A stretch of DNA of 64,000 nt from Catalinimonas alkaloidigena (GTDB lineage: Bacteria; Bacteroidota; Bacteroidia; Cytophagales; Flexibacteraceae), in NCBI RefSeq assembly GCF_900100765.1, contig NZ_FNFO01000004.1:558001-622000 (forward strand). The letters are read 5' to 3'. Each line of letters opens with the position of its first letter. The first letter of the stretch is position 1. A model generated the notes under the pieces. It was not told the DNA's origin. It worked only from the letters and a program-made list of their open reading frames with translations, and made no database searches. A program made the position numbers and the translations under genes. Positions 9,360 through 17,721 of the stretch are shown piece after piece.

Positions 9360-9902
9360 ATGCTACCGCACGACGCTACAGACTCTCCTCTCCTTGCCCG
9401 ACTCCGTGCGGGTGAACAAGCTGCCCTGCAAACTCTTTTTACCCGGCACTACCGCCCGCTGTGCGACTTTGCCTGCCAGCTTACGAAAAGTCCTGACCTG
9501 GCCGAAGAGGTGGTCGCCGACATCTTTCTGATCCTCTGGCAAAAGCGCCGGGAGCTGGAAATTCATACGTCACTGCGCGCGTATCTGTACGTGGCGGTGC
9601 GCCGTCGGGCCTTGCAGGTCGTCAAGAAAGAACACGTCTGGGACGGTTTGGATGAATCGGTCGAGCACGCCGCAACCGAGCCGTTCAATCCGCTGGACGT
9701 GCTGCTGTTCCGTGAGTTGAACTACCGCATCGATCACCTGGTCGACCGTCTTCCCGACCCTGACCGCCTGATGCTGCGCCTCAAAATGTCCGGCCTTACG
9801 TACAAAGAGATCGCCGAGACGCTGGAGCTTTCGGTCAAAACCGTAGAGTACCGGCTGGCGAAATCGATCGAGCGCGTAAAGCGGGGCTACCAGCAGAAGT
9901 AA
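9360..9902 (+). CDS. ECF RNA polymerase sigma factor (SusC/D-linked)
   Basis: This 180-residue sigma-70 factor has region 2 (about 25-95; core HYRPLCDFACQL and the ADIFLILWQKRREL element) and region 4 with its helix-turn-helix (about 120-175; LTYKEIAETLELSVKTVEYRL). It is expected to be held by the downstream FecR anti-sigma factor and released when the linked SusC receptor binds its ligand. A TTG codon at 9351 could start three residues earlier, but the ATG at 9360 is preferred. It is the first gene of the series sigma, FecR, SusC, SusD, phosphoesterase. Confidence 0.92.
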   Translation: MLPHDATDSPLLARLRAGEQAALQTLFTRHYRPLCDFACQLTKSPDLAEEVVADIFLILWQKRRELEIHTSLRAYLYVAVRRRALQVVKKEHVWDGLDESVEHAATEPFNPLDVLLFRELNYRIDHLVDRLPDPDRLMLRLKMSGLTYKEIAETLELSVKTVEYRLAKSIERVKRGYQQK

Positions 9903-9978
9903 GCGGAGTTAACAATCCCTTAACCTTTTCCTAACGATTTCTTCCAGGGAAGTCCTGTGCCGTTCGCCTCTTTGAGGT

Positions 9979-10998
9979 GTGACGGAACATGAACTAGACC
10001 GGCTGCTGCGCTACGTACGGGGAACCGCCTCTCCGGCCGACCACCAATGGGTCGACGCCTGGCTGGCCGAACACCCCGACCACGCCACCTTTTTGCAGGA
10101 ACTGGAACGCTACGGTCAGGACATTGCCCTGGATCAGGCCGCCTTCGAAGCGCCGACGCAGGCGTGGGAACGCCTCGCGCGGGAAATCGACGCCCAGGCC
10201 CCGTTTACAGCCCCGACTCCGCCACCCTCTCCTTCCCGCAAGCGCCCCCGCCGCGTCCTCGCCGTGCTGGCCAGCGGCTTGTTCCTCCTCGTGGTCGGAA
10301 CGATTGCCTATCGATTCTGGCTGGCCGACACGACGGCGCCAGAGCACTGGATCGTCAAACAAACGGAACGGGGCGAACGCTCGGCGTTGCAGTTGCCCGA
10401 CGGCAGCCGGGTCTACCTGAATGCCGAAAGCACGCTGGCCTACGAGAGCCACTTCGGCGAATCGGAGCGGACCGTCCGGTTACAGGGAGAAGCTTATTTC
10501 GACGTCAAGCCCGATCCGGATCGGCCGTTTCGGGTCATGACGAGTCGCGTGCAGGTGCAAGTATTAGGTACGTCGTTCGACGTGCGGGCCTATCCGCAGG
10601 CAGAAGAGGTAACGGTGGCCGTCACCACCGGAAAAGTGGACGTACGCGACTCACTGCAACAACCGCTCGATCAACTCCTCCCCGGTCAACGCCTGGCCTA
10701 CATGCCCGCGACGGGGCAGGTTCGGCGGGATTCGGTGCGGGCCGACGAGGTGACGGCCTGGCAGGAGGGGAAATTGCGGCTGATCAACACGCCGCTCCCC
10801 GAGTTGGTGCAACAACTGGAACGCTGGTACGACGTGGACATCACGCTCGTGCAGGAGACGCCGCAGCCCTGCCGCTTCACCACAACCCTCGACCACCTGA
10901 CCCTGACCCAAGCCCTTGATTTATTGAGTTTAACAACCCCCTTAACCTATGAGCAACATGGACGAACCCTAACCCTCCGGGTGGGACCATGTCTGTAA
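9979..10998 (+). CDS. FecR-type anti-sigma factor / sigma regulator
   Basis: The 339-residue inner-membrane protein has a cytoplasmic N-terminal helical region (1-90) that binds the ECF sigma factor. One transmembrane segment (about 93-115, LAVLASGLFLLVVGTIAY) follows, then a periplasmic FecR domain (about 125-215; LPDGSRVYLNAESTL, GEAYFDV, VLGTSFDV). The C-terminal DUF4974 region (about 265-333) is expected to contact the STN domain of the SusC receptor. Translation must begin at the GTG at 9979, since no ATG is available. A TGAGG stretch lies directly before it. It transmits the signal from the outer-membrane SusC next door to the sigma factor upstream. Confidence 0.92.
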   Translation: MTEHELDRLLRYVRGTASPADHQWVDAWLAEHPDHATFLQELERYGQDIALDQAAFEAPTQAWERLAREIDAQAPFTAPTPPPSPSRKRPRRVLAVLASGLFLLVVGTIAYRFWLADTTAPEHWIVKQTERGERSALQLPDGSRVYLNAESTLAYESHFGESERTVRLQGEAYFDVKPDPDRPFRVMTSRVQVQVLGTSFDVRAYPQAEEVTVAVTTGKVDVRDSLQQPLDQLLPGQRLAYMPATGQVRRDSVRADEVTAWQEGKLRLINTPLPELVQQLERWYDVDITLVQETPQPCRFTTTLDHLTLTQALDLLSLTTPLTYEQHGRTLTLRVGPCL

Positions 10999-11000
10999 AA

Positions 11001-11040
11001 AAGCCAGGCCCGTTGCCGCGGACCTGGCTTGCTTCCGGCA
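11001..11040 (+). terminator. stem-loop between fecR and susC
   Basis: A perfect 8-base inverted repeat (aagccagg at 11001-11008, cctggctt at 11033-11040) starts two bases after the FecR stop. There is no T-run after it, so partial attenuation or mRNA 3'-end protection is likelier than full termination. It could set different levels for the regulators and the transporter. Confidence 0.45.
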
Positions 11041-11107
11041 GGTGGTTTCCACCCCCGTCAATTGCAATGAGTAACAACCCTAAAGGCCATTAACAACTGT
11101 GAAAAGT

Positions 11108-14100
11108 ATGAAAAGTTTTTATCTCTTGCCGGGAGGCGGTGGAATTGCCCGCCGACGCACGGCCGGCTTTGCCCTCTGGACCCTCGTTTTATTCCTGGGG
11201 TCTACCCTGATGGTGCCCGCACAGGCGGGTGCGCAACCCGAACCAGAACTCCAAGCACAGGTGACCCTCCACGTGCAGAAGATCCGGTTGCAGGACGCCC
11301 TGACGCAACTGGAAACCCAGATTCCCTACACCTTTACGTACAACCATTCTTTGCTCGACCGGGTGCCGCCGGTCAGTCAGGACGTGACGAACGCGCCGCT
11401 GCACACCGTACTGGACGCCTTGCTGAAAAATACCGGCCTACAGTACCAGGTGGTGGGCACCTCGATCGCCATCGCTCCAAACCCCGACGCGGCCCCGGCC
11501 CGTTCGATTCAGGGCACGATCTACGACGAAAACGACCAACCCCTGCCGGGTGCCAACGTGCTGATCAAAGGCACGACGCAAGGCACCGTGACCGACGTCA
11601 ACGGCCACTTCTCACTGACGCTGCCCGAGGGAGCCGACGTTTTGCTGGTGCGGTTCATCGGCTACCTGCCGCAGGAAGTGACAGTCGGGTCACGTCAAGA
11701 AATCGACATTACGCTGGAGCCCGACGTGGCGCAACTCAGCGAGGTGGTGGTGACGGCGCTAGGCATCGAGCGGGAAGAAAAAGCGCTGGGCTACGCCGTG
11801 CAGACGCTGGACAACCGCGACCTGACCGGCGCGATGTCGACCAACTGGGCCAACGCCCTGCAAGGCAAAGTACCAGGCCTGTCCCTCAGTTCGGCGGGAA
11901 GCGGGCCGCTGGGATCGCAACGGATCACGCTGCGCGGCGACGCCTCCCTGAACCTGGACAACAACCAGGCGCTGATCGTCCTTGACGGTGTGCCCCTCAA
12001 CAACACGATCAACGGCACCGGCAGCACCGCCTACCTCCAGGGCGAGTCGCCCGTCGACTACGGCAACACCATCGGCGACCTGAACCCGGAAGACATCGCC
12101 AGCGTGTCGGTACTGAAAGGCCCCACGGCGGCCGCCCTCTACGGTTCGCGCGCGGCCAACGGTGCCATCATCATCACCACCAAATCGGGAAAACGCCAGG
12201 GCAAGGGCCTGGGCATCGCGTTCAACTCCAACACCAGTTTCGAAAATGTGCTGCGCTGGCCCGACTACCAGTACGAGTACGGACAAGGCACACCGGGACA
12301 AGACACCTGGTATTCGTACGGGGAAAGCGAGGACGGCCCGAACACCCGCAACACCAGCTCGACCTGGGGACCGCGCTTCGAGGGGCAATCGTACTTCCAG
12401 TACAATTCGCCGCAGGACGAAGAAGGCAACCGGCTGGAGCGGACGCCCTGGGTGGCCTATCCCGACAACCGCAAGGATTTCTTTCAGACCGGCGTCAACA
12501 CCCTCAACAGCTTATCGGTGTTCGGTGGCAACGACCAGACGCAGGCCCGCCTCTCCCTCACGCATCTGAACAACCGCTGGATCGTGCCCAACACAGGGTA
12601 TGAACGTGTCACTACGTCGTTTTCCCTGAACCACAACGTCTCGGAACGGCTGCAAATCCAGGCCAAGGCCAACTACGTGAACAAGCAGAGCGACAACCTG
12701 CCCACGGCGGGCTACAACAACCAGTCGCTGATGTACTTCATCATGTTTCAGTCGCCCAACGTCAACCTCGACTGGTACCAACCTTATTGGCTGCCCGGTC
12801 AGGAAGGGCTGGTGCAAAACGCCCCCTTCAGTGGGCTGATCGACAATCCCTACCTACAGGTGTACGAGATGCTTAACAAGATGCAGAAGCATAACTTCAT
12901 CGGGAACCTGTCGGCGACGTATCACTTCACCGACGACCTGAGCCTGATGGTGCGTAGCGGCATCGACTTCGGAAACGACGAGCGGTCGCAGCAACGGCCC
13001 AAAAGCACCGAGAAATTCAAGGAAGGGATGTACCGTGAGCAGAAGTTCACCGACTACGAGATCAACTCCGACTTCCTGGCGCGGTATCACAAGCTGTTGT
13101 TCGACCGCCTCGACTTCTCCTTGTCGGCCGGGGGCAACCGCCGCTACACCTACCGCAGTTCGCTCCGCGCCTACGCCGACCGGCTCATTTTGCCGAACGT
13201 CTACAACCTGGCCAACAGCATGGACCCGCCCGTGGTGCGGTCGTCCTACGCCGAGCGCGCCATCAACAGCCTCTACGGCATGGCGCAATTTGCGCTCGAC
13301 GAGAAACTGTTCCTCGACCTGACGGGCCGCAACGACTGGTCGAGCACTCTGCCTGCCGGCGGTAATTCGTACTTCTACCCGTCCGCCAGCCTGAGCGCCG
13401 TAGTCTCCGAGCTTCTGCCGTTGCCGCAAGCCATTTCGTTCGCCAAGGTGCGGGCCTCGTGGGCGCAGGTCGGCAACGACGCCGATCCGTACCAGTTGCG
13501 GAAGTACTACACCGCCAGCCAGTTCAGCGGCAGTTTCGAGAACCAAACGTTCATCCCCAATACGCAGCTCAAACCCGAAATCACCTCCAGCACCGAGTTC
13601 GGACTGGACATCCGCCTGTTGCGGGGACGGCTGGGGCTGGACGTGACGGCTTACCAGAACAACAGCCGCAACCAGATTCTGGAAGTACCGATCGACCGGG
13701 CGTCGGGCTACAACTACGCCGTGCTCAACGCCGGGCTCATCACCAACCGGGGGCTGGAAATCCAGTTCAACGCCACGCCGATCAAGACCGAGCGGTTCCG
13801 CTGGAACCTGACGGCCAACTGGGCCGCGAACCGCAACAAAGTGGTGCAACTGGCCGACGGCGTCGAAACCTTTATCCGCGCCGCGAGCATCGCCAACCGG
13901 GTCACCATCCAAGCCCGGCCCGGCGGCAGCATCTCCGACCTGTACGGGCTGGGCTACGAACGCGCCCCCGACGGGCAGATCGTGTACGACGAACAGGGCT
14001 ATCCGCTGCTGACCCAGGAAGTAAAGAAACTCGGCAACGCCAACCCCGGTTTCCGGGCCGGACTCTACAACCAGTTCAAATGGGGAGCCTTTGGCCTCAG

Positions 14101-14581
14101 CGTGCTGGTCGACGGGCAGCGGGGCGGCGATGTCTACTCGCTGACGTACCAGACGGGCGCGTCGCAGGGGAAACTGACCAGCACGATTCCCGGCCGCTAC
14201 GAGGGGCTAATCGGCGAAGGCGTTATTGCCAACGGCGACGGCACCTACCGCCCCAACGACATCGTTGCCGAAGAGATCGGCACGTACTACGGACGTCACT
14301 ACAACCGCAACAACGTGGAGAGCAGCGTGTTCGACGCCTCGTTCCTGAAGGTGCGTGAAGCCCGCTTCGACTACACGATACCAGCGCAGATCACCCGCAA
14401 AATCCACGTCGAGAAGATCAACCTCGGGCTCTACGGCCGCAACCTGCTGCTGTTCACCTCCTTCCCGGCCTACGACCCGGAAGCAGCGACACTGAACGAC
14501 GGCTCCATCGTGCCCGGCATCGAAACCGGCCAGTTTCCGTCCACCCGCACGATAGGCATCGACCTGAACATTACCCTGTAA
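11108..14581 (+). CDS. SusC/RagA family TonB-linked outer membrane transporter with STN domain
   Basis: The 1157-residue outer-membrane receptor works with the SusD lipoprotein encoded next. It has a signal peptide (to about residue 40), an STN signalling domain (about 45-120; LHVQKIRLQDALTQLE to QYQVVGTSIAI) and a carboxypeptidase-like domain (about 130-205; IQGTIYDENDQPLPGANV). The plug and SusC signature regions follow (LSEVVVTALGIEREEKALGYAV; SVLKGPTAAALYGSRAANGAIIITTKSGK), then the 22-strand barrel ending in a short beta strand (GIDLNITL). The STN domain fits regulation through the FecR/ECF pair upstream. A GTG at 11099 could add three residues; the ATG at 11108 is preferred. The substrate is unknown; the nearby phosphoesterase suggests a phosphorylated compound. 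Confidence 0.93.
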   Translation: MKSFYLLPGGGGIARRRTAGFALWTLVLFLGSTLMVPAQAGAQPEPELQAQVTLHVQKIRLQDALTQLETQIPYTFTYNHSLLDRVPPVSQDVTNAPLHTVLDALLKNTGLQYQVVGTSIAIAPNPDAAPARSIQGTIYDENDQPLPGANVLIKGTTQGTVTDVNGHFSLTLPEGADVLLVRFIGYLPQEVTVGSRQEIDITLEPDVAQLSEVVVTALGIEREEKALGYAVQTLDNRDLTGAMSTNWANALQGKVPGLSLSSAGSGPLGSQRITLRGDASLNLDNNQALIVLDGVPLNNTINGTGSTAYLQGESPVDYGNTIGDLNPEDIASVSVLKGPTAAALYGSRAANGAIIITTKSGKRQGKGLGIAFNSNTSFENVLRWPDYQYEYGQGTPGQDTWYSYGESEDGPNTRNTSSTWGPRFEGQSYFQYNSPQDEEGNRLERTPWVAYPDNRKDFFQTGVNTLNSLSVFGGNDQTQARLSLTHLNNRWIVPNTGYERVTTSFSLNHNVSERLQIQAKANYVNKQSDNLPTAGYNNQSLMYFIMFQSPNVNLDWYQPYWLPGQEGLVQNAPFSGLIDNPYLQVYEMLNKMQKHNFIGNLSATYHFTDDLSLMVRSGIDFGNDERSQQRPKSTEKFKEGMYREQKFTDYEINSDFLARYHKLLFDRLDFSLSAGGNRRYTYRSSLRAYADRLILPNVYNLANSMDPPVVRSSYAERAINSLYGMAQFALDEKLFLDLTGRNDWSSTLPAGGNSYFYPSASLSAVVSELLPLPQAISFAKVRASWAQVGNDADPYQLRKYYTASQFSGSFENQTFIPNTQLKPEITSSTEFGLDIRLLRGRLGLDVTAYQNNSRNQILEVPIDRASGYNYAVLNAGLITNRGLEIQFNATPIKTERFRWNLTANWAANRNKVVQLADGVETFIRAASIANRVTIQARPGGSISDLYGLGYERAPDGQIVYDEQGYPLLTQEVKKLGNANPGFRAGLYNQFKWGAFGLSVLVDGQRGGDVYSLTYQTGASQGKLTSTIPGRYEGLIGEGVIANGDGTYRPNDIVAEEIGTYYGRHYNRNNVESSVFDASFLKVREARFDYTIPAQITRKIHVEKINLGLYGRNLLLFTSFPAYDPEAATLNDGSIVPGIETGQFPSTRTIGIDLNITL

Positions 14582-14600
14582 CCAAGAACCAACCAAGCGC

Positions 14601-16025
14601 ATGAAACGCTATTTGATACTGACCCTGGCAGGAACGCTCGCGCTAACGACCTCCTGCAACGACCAGCTCACCGACATGAACCTGAACCCGAACGTGGTGG
14701 AAGAGGCCACGCCGGGCAGCCTGCTGACGCCGGTGCTGTACGAAGTGAAAGCCGCTACGCTGAGCCGCTCGCACCGCCTCAACAACGAACTGATGCAGGT
14801 CTCGGTGACCAAGATCGCCAACAACGACTTCCACCGCTACGAAATCCGCTCCAGCGAGTCGGATTACCTGTGGGACCGGCTCTACCGTCACTTGACCAAC
14901 GTGGAAGACATCTACGACCGCGCCGTTGAGACCGAAAACGTGAACTACCAGGCCGTGGCCCTGACGCTCCGCACCTGGATTTTCTCGCTCCTCACCGACC
15001 TGTACGGTGACGTGCCGTACCGCGAGGCGACGCTGGGCTACAAGGAGCAGATTTTCCAGCCCAACTTCGATCCGCAACAGGACATTTACGCCGGAATGTT
15101 GCAGGACCTGGAAACGGCCAACCGGTTGTATGCGCCCGACGAAGGACTCGTGTACGGCGGGGATGTGCTCTACGACGGCGACGTGGCCAAATGGCAGAAA
15201 TTTACCAACTCGCTGCGGTTGCGGCTGTTGCTGCGGGTCCTCGACAAGCCCGCATCGCAGGCCCGCGAAACCCTCGCCGCGATGGTCGCCAACCCGGCGC
15301 AGTACCCGATTTTTGAGAGCAACGACGACGCGGCCGTGATTCGCTACACCGAAACGGCACCCTACATCAATCCCTTCACCACGTACCGGAACTACGACTT
15401 CAACGGCGAGCGGGCTTACAGTGAATTCTTCCTAGCACACCTGACCGCGACGGACGATCCGCGCCTTCCGGTGTGGGCCACCCAACCCGAAGGCAGCTAC
15501 ACGGGCCTGCCCAGCGGCTATCCGGTAACGGCGACCGCCGAGATGAACACCATTGCGGCCTCCACCTACCAGCTCGACCTGAAAACGTCGCCGCTGTTGG
15601 GTGTGATCATGGGCTACCCGGAAGTGGCCTTTATTCTGGCAGAACTCGCGCAGCGCGACCTCATCCCCGCCGACGCCCAACCGCTCTACGAAACGGGCGT
15701 GGAGGCTTCGCTGGCCTACTGGGAGGTGGAAATGCTCAACGGGTTTCTGGCCAGGGAAGGCGTGGCCTACGACGGCACGCTCGAACAGATCATGCTACAG
15801 AAATACTACGCGCTGCTGTTCACCGACTTCCAGCAGTGGTTCGAACACCGCCGTACCGGCTTCCCGAAACTGCCCGTGGGCGAAGGCACACTCAACGGCG
15901 GGCAGATGCCCCGGCGGCTGCTCTATCCCGTTCTGGTGCAGTCAGTCAACGCGACGCACTACCAGGAGGCCTCCGAACGCATGGGAGGCGACGACGTGAA
16001 TTCCCACATGTGGTGGGACCAGTAA
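14601..16025 (+). CDS. SusD/RagB family nutrient-binding lipoprotein (SusD-like_2 type)
   Basis: The 474-residue outer-membrane lipoprotein has a lipobox LTTSC (Cys at about residue 19) followed by NDQLTDMNLNPN, a typical opening of the SusD-like_2 group. The helical TPR-like scaffold follows, with the segment YGDVPYREAT characteristic of SusD proteins. It forms the lid of the SusC transporter encoded 19 bases upstream and captures the ligand. The C terminus (QEASERMGGDDVNSHMWWD) is typical for this group, whose members often sit in loci for non-polysaccharide or small substrates. No glycoside hydrolase is linked to this pair. Confidence 0.92.
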   Translation: MKRYLILTLAGTLALTTSCNDQLTDMNLNPNVVEEATPGSLLTPVLYEVKAATLSRSHRLNNELMQVSVTKIANNDFHRYEIRSSESDYLWDRLYRHLTNVEDIYDRAVETENVNYQAVALTLRTWIFSLLTDLYGDVPYREATLGYKEQIFQPNFDPQQDIYAGMLQDLETANRLYAPDEGLVYGGDVLYDGDVAKWQKFTNSLRLRLLLRVLDKPASQARETLAAMVANPAQYPIFESNDDAAVIRYTETAPYINPFTTYRNYDFNGERAYSEFFLAHLTATDDPRLPVWATQPEGSYTGLPSGYPVTATAEMNTIAASTYQLDLKTSPLLGVIMGYPEVAFILAELAQRDLIPADAQPLYETGVEASLAYWEVEMLNGFLAREGVAYDGTLEQIMLQKYYALLFTDFQQWFEHRRTGFPKLPVGEGTLNGGQMPRRLLYPVLVQSVNATHYQEASERMGGDDVNSHMWWDQ

Positions 16026-16048
16026 ACTCCTGTTTTGCATTTGCCTGT

Positions 16049-16077
16049 GGCCGGGCGGAGCCCACTCCCGTCCGGCC
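16049..16077 (+). terminator. stem-loop between susD and the phosphoesterase gene
   Basis: Nine bases at 16049-16057 pair with 16069-16077 through one G-U pair, with an 11-base loop; CTTTACC follows. The T-tract is poor, so this is at most a leaky terminator, and the phosphoesterase gene may still be read through from the susCD mRNA. Confidence 0.4.
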
Positions 16078-16113
16078 CTTTACCGATGGCTTCACATTCT
16101 CCCCTATTCTTCT

Positions 16114-17637
16114 ATGTCTCACAATCGACGCTTTTTTCTCAAAACCCTGGGCCTGAGTAGCCTGGCGTTTCCGCTGGCCCCCGCCGTAGTCGCGGCCCCC
16201 GAACCCAAACTGCCGCAGGATGTGTCCGTCGTTCGCCTCAGTGGCCGCGTGCTTGCCAACGGGCAGGGCCTCGCCAACGTGGCGGTCACCGACGGCATCA
16301 ACGTGGTGCGGACCGACGCCAAAGGACGCTACGCCTTCGACAGTCCGGCCACCGCCGAGTTTGTGTACCTCTCGGTGCCCCGCGGTTACGCCTTTCCGCA
16401 CGAGCGGGGCATCGCTCGCTTCTACCGCCGTATCGAACCGAGCGGGGGGCAGAAACAGTTCAAAGCGGATTTTGAACTCGAACCCCTATCGGGCGACGAC
16501 ACCAACCACCATTTCATCGTGTGGGCCGATCCGCAAATCATTTCGAAAGAGGACGCTGCCCAGCTCAAAACCGTTTCGGCGCCTGACACCCGCGCACTGG
16601 TCGACAGCTACCCGCAGGGAACCCTGTTGCACGGCATCGGCTGCGGGGATCTGGTCTGGGACCACTTCGAACTGTTCGACGATTACCAGGAGGCCGTCGC
16701 GACGACGGGCATTCCGTTCTTTCAGGTGATCGGCAACCACGACATGGATTTGGAGGCCCGCACGGACGATCACTCCGCGAACACCTTCAAAGAGCGTTTC
16801 GGGCCGACCTACTATTCCTTCAACCGGGGCGAAGTCCACTACGTGGTGCTGGACGACGTCTTTTTCATCGGCGTCGCCAAACAGTACATCGGGTACCTGA
16901 CGGAGCGACAACTGGCGTGGCTTGAACAGGACCTCGCCCACGTGCCGGAAGGTCACACGGTGGTGGTGTCGCTCCACATTCCGGCCAACACCGGACAGAT
17001 CCGACGCAACAGCACGCGCGAAAAAATCGAGCCTTCGCTGGGTGGCACCGTGGCGAACCGCAAAGAACTGTACCGCCTGTTGCAACCCTACCGCGCGCAC
17101 ATCCTATCCGGCCATACGCACTTCAATGAAAAGGTATTAGACGAGGAACATGAAAACGTGATCGAGCACGTGCACGGCACGGTCTGTGGCGCGTGGTGGA
17201 CCGGCCCGATTTGTTACGACGGCACGCCCAGCGGCTACGGCGTCTACGAAGTAAAGGGCGGCGACATCGCCTGGTTTTACAAGTCCGTGGGGCATGACAA
17301 AACCCACCAGTTGCGGCTCTACCCGGTGGGTGCAGTACCCGAAAAGCCCGACCACCTGGTGGCGAACGTCTGGAACTGGGACCCGCAGTGGAAAGTCGAG
17401 TGGGAGGAAGACGGGCAGGCCCGCGGTGAAATGACCCGGGAGCTGGGCTACGATCCGCTGTCGGTCGAGCTGCACCAAGGCGATCAGTTGCCGAAAAAAC
17501 ACGCGTGGGTCGACCCACAACTGACCGATCACCTGTTTTTCGCCCAGCCCTCTCCGAATGCCAAACACATCACCGTTCGTGCTACGGATCGGTTCGGGAA
17601 CGTCTTCTCCGAGCACATAGCGTTACCGATGGGCTAA
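16114..17637 (+). CDS. Tat-exported calcineurin-like metallophosphoesterase
   Basis: The 507-residue protein carries a twin-arginine signal (NRRFFLKTLGLSSLAF), so it is exported folded. An N-terminal beta-sandwich domain (about 38-125) precedes the metallophosphoesterase core (about 130-345). Metal ligands can be followed: D139 (WADPQ), D179 (CGDLVWD), N208-H209 (GNHD), H288 (SLHIP), and H334/H336 (GHTH). The C-terminal beta domain (about 355-505) matches the calcineurin-like C-terminal type. It probably hydrolyses a phosphate mono- or diester in the periplasm. It lies 88 bases after the SusD gene in the same direction, so the transporter pair may import the substrate that this enzyme dephosphorylates. 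That link is inference. Confidence 0.88.
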   Translation: MSHNRRFFLKTLGLSSLAFPLAPAVVAAPEPKLPQDVSVVRLSGRVLANGQGLANVAVTDGINVVRTDAKGRYAFDSPATAEFVYLSVPRGYAFPHERGIARFYRRIEPSGGQKQFKADFELEPLSGDDTNHHFIVWADPQIISKEDAAQLKTVSAPDTRALVDSYPQGTLLHGIGCGDLVWDHFELFDDYQEAVATTGIPFFQVIGNHDMDLEARTDDHSANTFKERFGPTYYSFNRGEVHYVVLDDVFFIGVAKQYIGYLTERQLAWLEQDLAHVPEGHTVVVSLHIPANTGQIRRNSTREKIEPSLGGTVANRKELYRLLQPYRAHILSGHTHFNEKVLDEEHENVIEHVHGTVCGAWWTGPICYDGTPSGYGVYEVKGGDIAWFYKSVGHDKTHQLRLYPVGAVPEKPDHLVANVWNWDPQWKVEWEEDGQARGEMTRELGYDPLSVELHQGDQLPKKHAWVDPQLTDHLFFAQPSPNAKHITVRATDRFGNVFSEHIALPMG

Positions 17638-17655
17638 ACGTCCATGCTTACGCAC

Positions 17656-17692
17656 AAAAAGGGAGGGCGGTCTCGGACCACCCTCCCTTTTT
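17656..17692. terminator. bidirectional intrinsic terminator between convergent genes
   Basis: A 17-base stem (17656-17672 with 17676-17692) has one mismatch and a 3-base loop. The arms begin with AAAAA and end with TTTTT, so the hairpin can end transcripts from both sides: the phosphoesterase gene (+) and the GH127 gene (-). Confidence 0.88.
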
Positions 17693-17721
17693 GCTGTTAC
17701 CTGCCGCCCGTTCATAACAGG

